Assembly (NCBI RefSeq): GCF_954871325.1
Contig: NC_088776.1
Span: 44,410,569 to 44,474,568, forward strand
DNA: 64,000 nt
Direction: 5' to 3'
Source of the DNA: Gordionus sp. m RMFG-2023
Taxonomy: Eukaryota > Nematomorpha > Gordioida > Chordodea > Parachordodidae
Shown one piece after another: positions 61,301-64,000 of the stretch (positions are counted from its first letter, which is position 1; the number at the start of each line of letters is the position of its first letter). A program made the translations under genes and the position numbers. Under the pieces are notes generated by a model that saw only the letters and a program-made list of their open reading frames with translations, had not been told where the DNA came from and searched no databases.

Positions 61301-64000
61301 ATTTTTTAAATAATAAGCGATAATACTCGCTGAAAAATATGGTAAAATACCTCATAGGTGAATTTTTGTATATACCAGGTCGAATATAATTTTAAAAAAT
61401 TCCGAGCCGGGCCTGAAATTTTTTTTAAAAAATATCAGGGCCGGGCCGTAAAAATATTTTTTAAAAAATATCAGGGCGGGGCCGTAAAAATTTTTTTTTA
61501 AAAATATCCGGGGCCGGGCCTAAAAAATTTAAAACCGGGCCGGGCCTGCAAATGGTACCTCTGCAGGTCTCTGGTATAGATAAAGAAAGATAGTAAAAAA
61601 AATTTAACTTAACTATATCAAATATAATTTTATTGTGCATGTAGTAATTTTGCAACGTTTATATCAAAGGAGTTAGAGTAATTCGTAATGTATAAAAAAC
61701 CTAAATCGTAAATTTACTTTATATAGAGATGTTATTTTTGAATTTTTATATTTATAACATTATGAGAATATGAATTCTGGTTGGACTTAAAATTTTATTC
61801 ATGATAGCCAATTTTGGCTATATACGGATTTGCAATAACGAGGTTATGTAATATATTACTCATTAAAAAAAATGTATTAAGCTAAAAGTTTGGAGCTATC
61901 AAACCTTAAACATAGGTCGAACGTGCTCGATATAGATAGCGCTTGTAAATTCGTTATCTTGGATCATGTTTTTGTTGACATCTTCTTCGGGAATCGTCTT
62001 ATCTATGACAGAATATTTAAAGATTAAGACGTTTACAACAAATATTTAATAAAATTAGAAATTGTGATAAAAATAAAAATACGCATTTGAGGTATAATAT
62101 AAAATATCCATTAATTTTAATAATATCCTTTCTTTAGTTTCTTTTTTTTTATTTTAGTAGATTAATGAATCCGTACTCGATATTATTGGGTGTAAGAAAT
62201 ATAAATAATTGCGGTATTTTAAATTTGCAAAAAAAAGTGGCAGTGAAACATTTATAATCAAAATATGAGCTCATAACAACCTTTAACATTAAATCTATTC
62301 TCGGCTATCTCATCATAAATTTGGGAAAGATAGGCTTCGGGCAAATCTTTTTGATCACTTGAACTCTTGTTTATTCTAATGTATTCTTCTTTCGTCATTT
62401 TCCTTTTAACCTAACAAACAAAATAATACCCAAAATAAATTTTTCATAATAATATATTAATGAGATGTAAAATTTTTAATCAATAAGTGTGCGCATATTG
62501 ACATCGCCAAAGCATTAATAAACTTAATATTCACCTAAGTATGGTCAAGTTTTTTAAGGGGAGTGTATGAGGTCTTTCCTCATAATTTTTATGGGAGGGT
62601 TTTAGATAGGTGCACTTATTATTTCTTATGGGCCTGGTTTGTCACATTTTTAAATATAAAAATGCTTATTTCTGAAAATCTTTAATAAGTCATTATTTAA
62701 AAAATTAATTAACTTTTATTTATTTTCTTTCAAAATATTATTTATAGCAGAGACCCGCAGAAATGATATTGCACGTCCCGACCTGGATTAAAAAAAATTC
62801 GCCAGCCAGACCCGGATTTTTTTAAATATAATATATTTGTTTTAAATTTTTATAGAAATGAATGGATTTAAAATATTTGGCCCGACCCGGGTTTTTTAAA
62901 AAAAAAAATTTTAGGCCCGACCCAGCCCACGTATTTTTTAAAAAAAAATTAGGCCAGGCCTGGGTATATTTAAAAATAATAAAATACGGTCTGATCCGAG
63001 TACCGAGGTTGGGCTATGGACATGGCCTCTGATTTATAGTGATATATTGTACAAATCTTTTATGGAGATGAGGGTGGGGGGAGGGGTGTAGAGGGAATTT
63101 TGTTATTAGCTTAAATATGATATTTACAAGAGCAGGCAAATTTCAGAAGGGGGAAACGTCCCCGGGTCTCCCCTTCATTATGCCTATGAATTCAGTATAT
63201 AATATAATATATATATATATGCATAAAATAATAATTTACTATTATTATTAAAATATGCATTATATCAATGAAGATGATAAAGTAATGTTCAATAAACTTG
63301 AGGATTGTGTAGATCAGTCGTTAACATAATTATTGAAAAAGCTAAGACGTAAGCAGAGTCGGCTGATTGAAATATACCGTTTCTAAATTAATTTTAAATT
63401 ACAATATTATGATTGTATAATTATAAAAGCTTTTTAAAGAATTGACACAAAATTTTACTATATTCGTCGCCTAGCGCCCCTTGATCACACAGGGCTATGG
63501 CTAAAAAATATGCTGGGTAAGTCAGTTCGTTTGCATATCCACTTCCTTCAGTAACGGTCGTGAATATCCAAGGATTTAAATTCTGCAATAAAATCCTGAT
63601 AGTGTCTCTTAACTATTCTTGCATCTATGTCTTTCCATATTGCCTCTTGGATGAAGCAGACATGAACTCTTTTACTGTGTAGCGCCACCACATTATTGGA
63701 TCTCCCTAACATTCTTTTGGCATTTCATGTTTCAATACAAGTTCTCTATTTCTTTATTTTCTTCCTCTGCCGGTCTTACCCTTTCTTTTTGTCGTAGTCT
63801 TCAACAAGCCAAAATATGGATCCTAATTTTTTTATTTTATCAGCCACGCGGAGACATTGTTACTCACCAGTCACGTTTAAGGGAAAGAGTAGAAAAACTT
63901 TTACTTAAATTGTTGAATATTTAAGGAGATGGTCAACCCTATAAGATTATGGTCACCACATCAATGACAAAAAACAATGGAAGGATTAATAACTTTTTTA
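28067..64000 (-). CDS. ARFGEF: BIG/Sec71-type ARF guanine-nucleotide exchange factor, 5' partial
   Basis: Large Sec7-domain exchange factor that activates ARF GTPases at the trans-Golgi and endosomes. Eighteen exons are recognised, transcribed right to left: 62281-62410, 61905-62002, 58267-58395, 57668-57877, 56311-56604, 56813-57029 (the last two in reverse order of listing), 53782-53893, 52878-53030, 51732-51907, 51035-51306, 50500-50630, 50046-50175, 49662-49797, 48885-49023, 48528-48666, 42930-43524, 28682-28788, 28067-28321. Together they encode ~1,140 residues, from the end of the Sec7 domain through the HDS repeats to the C-terminus. Nearly all junctions agree in phase and with remembered human and Drosophila sequence. 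Exceptions are a one-base insertion in the 52878-53030 exon and an unsettled phase at the 56311/53893 junction. The catalytic Sec7 core must lie beyond 64000. Introns hold several transposons and two opposite-strand genes. Confidence 0.95.
28682..28788 (-). CDS. ARFGEF: ARFGEF exon (SHKEAW block)
   Basis: [18 protein letters not shown] matches human SHREAWTNLLLLFLTKVL. Acceptor TTTGTTAG, donor AAG|GTAATC; enters with one base carried over and leaves in phase 0. Confidence 0.92.
30440..31795 (-). pseudogene. LINE-type reverse transcriptase remnant (copy B)
   Basis: Same family as 400-1689. Minus-strand blocks in order: [19 protein letters not shown] (31610-31680), [20 protein letters not shown] (~31400), [20 protein letters not shown] and [11 protein letters not shown] (~31000-31070), [20 protein letters not shown] (~30900), then degraded C-terminal blocks resembling YLFDVHTxAVETLG-type sequence to ~30450. 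Multiple stops and frame changes. It is enclosed in an ARFGEF intron in the same orientation as the gene. Confidence 0.7.
32990..33340. repeat. ~115-bp tandem repeat, three copies
   Basis: Each unit ends with AAATATTCCTGACCC and a following CAAGAC or CATGAC, near 33080-33095, 33190-33205 and 33300-33320. Unit interiors are diverged. Confidence 0.75.
33484..33502. repeat. 19-bp palindrome
   Basis: GGTCGTAAA, one T, TTTACGACC: a perfect 9-bp-arm palindrome upstream of the first nested gene. Function unknown. Confidence 0.7.
33640..35590. repeat. Gene-containing tandem duplication, unit 1
   Basis: The flanks of paralog 1 are homologous to those of paralog 2: CTCAATCGG...GGTAGATAAAA upstream and AGCGTTTTTTAATCTTT...GGAAGTCACCG downstream. 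The duplication therefore copied promoter, gene and 3' region together. Confidence 0.8.
33814..35270 (+). CDS. Secreted or membrane six-cysteine protein, paralog 1
   Basis: Exons 33814-33897 and 34038-35270, intron GTAAAT...TTTAAG of 140 bp, phase 0, giving 438 residues. Exon 1 encodes a signal peptide ([15 protein letters not shown]); the in-line ATG used by paralog 2 is ACG here, so the next Met is used. The ectodomain has an N-terminal conserved half starting KGTLLSSKK and later [16 protein letters not shown] Ser/Thr/Asn-rich stalk follows with three to four ~17-20-residue repeats containing NSTTKN (many N-glycosylation sequons). Next is a cysteine module C-x10-C-x20-C-x5-C-x10-C-x3-C starting at about residue 334, then a 25-residue hydrophobic C-terminus with a four-residue tail, either a transmembrane anchor or a GPI signal. 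It also has one extra Cys absent from paralog 2. No named family recognised. Confidence 0.85.
35980..37985. repeat. Gene-containing tandem duplication, unit 2
   Basis: Partner of 33640-35590 at an offset of about 2.34 kb. Downstream of the coding end, an AATAAA near 37750 is a plausible poly(A) signal. Confidence 0.8.
36152..37639 (+). CDS. Secreted or membrane six-cysteine protein, paralog 2
   Basis: Exons 36152-36244 and 36362-37639 (intron GTAAAT...TCTAAAG, 117 bp, phase 0), 456 residues. The signal peptide is [20 protein letters not shown]. Joining the exons continues the frame as [15 protein letters not shown] into the long ORF, which supports the splice model. The ectodomain matches paralog 1 ([30 protein letters not shown]). 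The stalk instead carries [14 protein letters not shown] repeats and NSTTKN. The six cysteines keep identical spacing from about residue 352, and the C-terminus is a hydrophobic segment [19 protein letters not shown] with a short tail. It is a tandem duplicate of 33814-35270 including its 5' and 3' flanks, and lies inside an ARFGEF intron on the opposite strand. Function unknown; an extracellular or surface role is inferred. Confidence 0.88.
39427..39600. mobile_element. Inverted-repeat (MITE-like) element
   Basis: Arms of ~48 bp: 39427-39476 is the near-perfect complement of 39551-39600 (inner core TAAAATTTGAATGATTTATA), with a ~75-bp loop. A clear target duplication is not seen, so the superfamily is open. 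Confidence 0.65.
39960..40573 (+). pseudogene. piggyBac transposase C-terminal remnant
   Basis: Plus-strand blocks in order: [57 protein letters not shown] and the Cys-rich end [20 protein letters not shown]. These match the DDE core end, the conserved NRL..LP block, the YN..MGGVD block and the C-terminal zinc-binding domain of piggyBac transposases. Several frameshifts and stops are visible. Only the last ORF (40391-40573) is open, and it should not be called a gene by itself. Confidence 0.82.
41389..41603. mobile_element. Mariner-like MITE, 215 bp
   Basis: Terminal inverted repeats of ~49 bp, beginning CAGTGTTGTGATGATTTAAT on the left and CATTGTTGTGATGATTTAAT on the right complement, with few mismatches. 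Both ends abut TA (41387-41388 and 41604-41605), the Tc1/mariner target. No coding capacity. Confidence 0.75.
41914..42060. repeat. ~60-bp direct repeat, two copies plus short tail repeat
   Basis: TTAGTTATTAA..ACTAGATTCAATATT.GAACTAATTCATT occurs at ~41919 and ~41979, followed by a doubled AAAGGATTTCAATA.TAA. Confidence 0.75.
42085..42200. repeat. Dispersed repeat, copy related to 55.87-55.99 kb
   Basis: Shares AGGTAATATAATTGCTAAT-type, AAAATT..GTTATTGATATAAA and CATATATAA..GC blocks with 55870-55995 in the same orientation. Confidence 0.6.
42930..43524 (-). CDS. ARFGEF: ARFGEF exon (CVVQLELI block)
   Basis: Acceptor AAAACTATAG, donor [30 protein letters not shown] matches human [19 protein letters not shown], and [19 protein letters not shown] then [19 protein letters not shown] match the RFLTSQQLFKLLDCL..SHRFAKAFN block. 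The ORF would run on to a TAA/TAG at 42916, but splicing at 42929 gives the phase needed by the next exon. Confidence 0.9.
44187..44244. repeat. 12-bp perfect hairpin (CCGTATAAAGAC)
   Basis: CCGTATAAAGAC at 44187-44198 and its complement at 44233-44244, within the intron. Could be part of an undetected element. Confidence 0.5.
45072..46654 (+). pseudogene. Transposon-derived protein of unnamed animal family, decayed
   Basis: From memory this is the repetitive 'uncharacterized protein' family common in hydra, aphid and other invertebrate genomes. Seen here: an N-terminal Cys-rich part ([14 protein letters not shown], then [16 protein letters not shown]), a [19 protein letters not shown] block, a [11 protein letters not shown] block, [48 protein letters not shown] and [10 protein letters not shown]. 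Three frames are used: 45072-45743, ~45769-45900 and 45890-46654, so at least two frame breaks. It lies in an ARFGEF intron on the opposite strand. I found no terminal repeats or target duplication; superfamily not assigned. Confidence 0.75.
46655..48527. other. Intronic AT-rich stretch
   Basis: Rest of the ~5-kb ARFGEF intron (43525-48527). Contains two short G-rich islands near 46.76 and 47.43 kb; no gene or repeat recognised. Confidence 0.5.
48528..48666 (-). CDS. ARFGEF: ARFGEF exon (variable linker)
   Basis: Joins in phase to 48885 as [14 protein letters not shown], matching the ALLTWRPNSG position in human, then a Ser/Asp/Asn-rich linker. Acceptor TTTTCAAAG, donor TTG|GTAAAT. Confidence 0.8.
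48885..49023 (-). CDS. ARFGEF: ARFGEF exon (NEQLAR block)
   Basis: [20 protein letters not shown] matches human [20 protein letters not shown]. Donor GGA|GTAAAT, acceptor TATATTAG. Confidence 0.95.
49662..49797 (-). CDS. ARFGEF: ARFGEF exon (CNHALYAI block)
   Basis: [19 protein letters not shown] and QLKWCLKQ match the human [23 protein letters not shown] segment. Donor CAAG|GTAAGT is a consensus site. Confidence 0.96.
50046..50175 (-). CDS. ARFGEF: ARFGEF exon (HWW block)
   Basis: [13 protein letters not shown] and [20 protein letters not shown] match human LTVMFEIMKTYG...[20 protein letters not shown]. Confidence 0.96.
50500..50630 (-). CDS. ARFGEF: ARFGEF exon ([11 protein letters not shown] block)
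   Basis: [19 protein letters not shown] then [18 protein letters not shown] and SLDIRTR; human has [25 protein letters not shown]. Confidence 0.96.
51035..51306 (-). CDS. ARFGEF: ARFGEF exon (MEAIRLIR block)
   Basis: [17 protein letters not shown] and [19 protein letters not shown] match human IDSFQDAVKCLSEFACN...[14 protein letters not shown], with a ~25-residue insertion between them. Confidence 0.96.
51732..51907 (-). CDS. ARFGEF: ARFGEF exon ([10 protein letters not shown] block)
   Basis: [19 protein letters not shown] matches Drosophila and human [15 protein letters not shown]. Acceptor TTGAAAG, donor ATTG|GTAAGA. Confidence 0.96.
52878..53030 (-). CDS. ARFGEF: ARFGEF exon (VGCHPNE block), with an apparent one-base insertion
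   Basis: [16 protein letters not shown] then, one base later, [19 protein letters not shown] and [15 protein letters not shown], the core HDS segment. The exon is 153 nt where phase and homology need 152. The extra base sits in the A run at 52980-52983. It may be an assembly error or a true lesion. Confidence 0.92.
53782..53893 (-). CDS. ARFGEF: ARFGEF exon ([10 protein letters not shown] block)
   Basis: [20 protein letters not shown] and [14 protein letters not shown] match the human block almost residue for residue. Acceptor is most likely ACCCAG; the phase of its upstream junction is unresolved. Confidence 0.92.
55870..55995. repeat. Dispersed repeat, copy related to 42.09-42.2 kb
   Basis: Partner of 42085-42200. 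A second, distinct pair is 39150-39260 and 54165-54260 (GTCATTCCAT..CAAA, then ATATCAAAAAC.AAA.TTT). Confidence 0.55.
56311..56604 (-). CDS. ARFGEF: ARFGEF exon (LDGEAI block)
   Basis: [20 protein letters not shown] and [12 protein letters not shown] match human [20 protein letters not shown]...LCAVSMDELL, preceded by a Ser/Asn-rich stretch. The donor is either GAAG|GTTTTA (56311) or TT|GTCGGC (56331); only the latter keeps the next exon in phase. Confidence 0.88.
56813..57029 (-). CDS. ARFGEF: ARFGEF exon ([10 protein letters not shown] block)
   Basis: [20 protein letters not shown] matches human [15 protein letters not shown]; the rest is a divergent linker. Acceptor AATAAAACAG, donor ACAT|GTATAT. 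Confidence 0.92.
57668..57877 (-). CDS. ARFGEF: ARFGEF exon ([11 protein letters not shown] block)
   Basis: [13 protein letters not shown] and [20 protein letters not shown] then GNYMGTSW match human DAYVQALARFTLL...[24 protein letters not shown]. An alternative acceptor at 57883 would add two residues. Confidence 0.94.
58267..58395 (-). CDS. ARFGEF: ARFGEF exon ([10 protein letters not shown] block)
   Basis: [19 protein letters not shown] and [19 protein letters not shown] match BIG/Sec71 (WTPFLAAFSVGLQD...[16 protein letters not shown]). Phase 0 at both ends. Confidence 0.96.
59549..59556. repeat. 8-bp target-site duplication, left (GTATAGAT)
   Basis: Identical to 61574-61581. Confidence 0.95.
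59704..60011. repeat. 154-bp tandem duplication inside the hAT
   Basis: 59704-59857 and 59858-60011 differ at one visible position (GAGTTA/GAATTA). The unit starts with the GGGCCTAAG subterminal motif. Confidence 0.92.
60200..60740 (+). pseudogene. hAT transposase C-terminal fragment
   Basis: Reads [15 protein letters not shown], then the dimerisation domain [35 protein letters not shown] and [17 protein letters not shown]. The usual SERVFS is SYEQNFS here. A one-base frameshift near 60532 separates the two open stretches (60346-60537, 60552-60740). The catalytic N-terminal two thirds are missing. Confidence 0.85.
61574..61581. repeat. 8-bp target-site duplication, right (GTATAGAT)
   Basis: Partner of 59549-59556. 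Confidence 0.95.
61905..62002 (-). CDS. ARFGEF: ARFGEF exon (EHVRPMFK block)
   Basis: Ends EHVRPMFK before the donor AAG|GTTTGA, as in Drosophila Sec71; the upstream part is a divergent linker. Joins in phase 0 to the 58395 exon. Confidence 0.93.
62281..62410 (-). CDS. ARFGEF: ARFGEF exon, end of the Sec7 domain
   Basis: [19 protein letters not shown] and [17 protein letters not shown] match the last Sec7 helices (MTKEQYIKMN...DLPEEYL..IYDEI). Acceptor TTTGTTAG. The catalytic glutamate region lies upstream, outside the window. Confidence 0.96.
62740..62747. repeat. 8-bp target-site duplication, left (ATTTATAG)
   Basis: Identical to 63032-63039. Confidence 0.85.
62748..63031. mobile_element. 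hAT-type MITE, 284 bp
   Basis: Termini CAGAGACC and GGCCTCTG with a perfect 8-bp duplication; the interior repeats GCCCGACCC-type motifs like the ends of the 59557-61573 hAT. It is probably an older deletion derivative of a related element. No coding capacity. Confidence 0.85.
63032..63039. repeat. 8-bp target-site duplication, right (ATTTATAG)
   Basis: Partner of 62740-62747. Confidence 0.85.
63421..63720 (-). other. Degraded coding-like stretch, unidentified
   Basis: Minus-strand frames give [20 protein letters not shown] and [15 protein letters not shown], then in another frame [20 protein letters not shown]. The local GC rise and long readable peptides suggest former coding sequence with about two breaks. 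It is not an ARFGEF exon that I can match and not a family I recognise. Confidence 0.3.

Larger units (their letters stand above)
59557..61573 (+). mobile_element. hAT DNA transposon, 2.0 kb, with perfect TIRs and TSD
   Basis: 13-bp perfect inverted termini CAGAGACCTGCAG with an identical 8-bp duplication. Both ends carry repeated GC-rich subterminal motifs (CCCGGGCCGGGCCTAAAAAA type). The interior has the C-terminal part of a hAT transposase and a 154-bp tandem duplication. It sits in the ARFGEF intron between 58396 and 61904. Too short for a full hAT transposase, so it is an internally deleted copy, but the exact ends and duplication suggest recent transposition. Confidence 0.93.

Overview
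The window is strongly AT-rich nuclear DNA from an invertebrate animal. It has spliceosomal introns, two deeply conserved animal genes (mitochondrial ribosomal protein S14 and a BIG/Sec71-type ARF-GEF), a peritrophin-type chitin-binding exon, and a mixed load of old transposons (Ty3/Gypsy, RTE LINE, a second LINE family, hAT, piggyBac, Tc1/mariner-like MITE). The chitin-binding exon favours an ecdysozoan or other chitin-bearing invertebrate. I cannot name the phylum from sequence alone.

Layout. 0.4-5 kb: an old minus-strand LINE split by a partly palindromic hAT element with an 8-bp target duplication. 5-8.5 kb: mostly featureless, with one weak coding-like patch. 8.69-9.57 kb: a plus-strand exon with the second half of a CBM14 domain, a His/Tyr/Asn-rich linker and a 15-bp minisatellite read as KCKQN. 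9.9-10.35 kb: a minisatellite with a 186-bp higher-order repeat. 11.1-18.06 kb: a Ty3/Gypsy element with two LTRs and a 5-bp target duplication. 18.8-19.4 kb: a BED-finger hAT fragment. 19.63-22.71 kb: a near full-length RTE LINE with a 13-bp target duplication. 23.7-24.4 kb: a ~115-bp satellite. 25.5-25.95 kb: mRpS14.

From 28.07 kb to the right edge the window is one gene on the minus strand: 18 recognisable exons covering the end of the Sec7 domain and the whole C-terminal half of a BIG-type ARF guanine-nucleotide exchange factor. Its introns hold most of the remaining features. The ~14-kb intron between its third- and second-last exons carries, on the opposite strand, two tandem paralogous genes (33.8-35.3 and 36.2-37.6 kb). 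Each has a signal-peptide exon, one short intron, a glycosylation-rich stalk, a conserved six-cysteine module and a C-terminal hydrophobic segment. I know no named family for them, and they are the best candidate here for something undescribed. Other introns hold a second LINE copy, a piggyBac remnant, MITEs, a transposon-derived protein gene (45.1-46.7 kb), a ~2.0-kb hAT element with perfect 13-bp inverted repeats and 8-bp target duplication, and a 284-bp related MITE.

The ARF-GEF reads intact through most exons by splice phase and homology. One exon has an extra base in an A/T run, and one junction has an unsettled phase. These may be assembly errors or real lesions.
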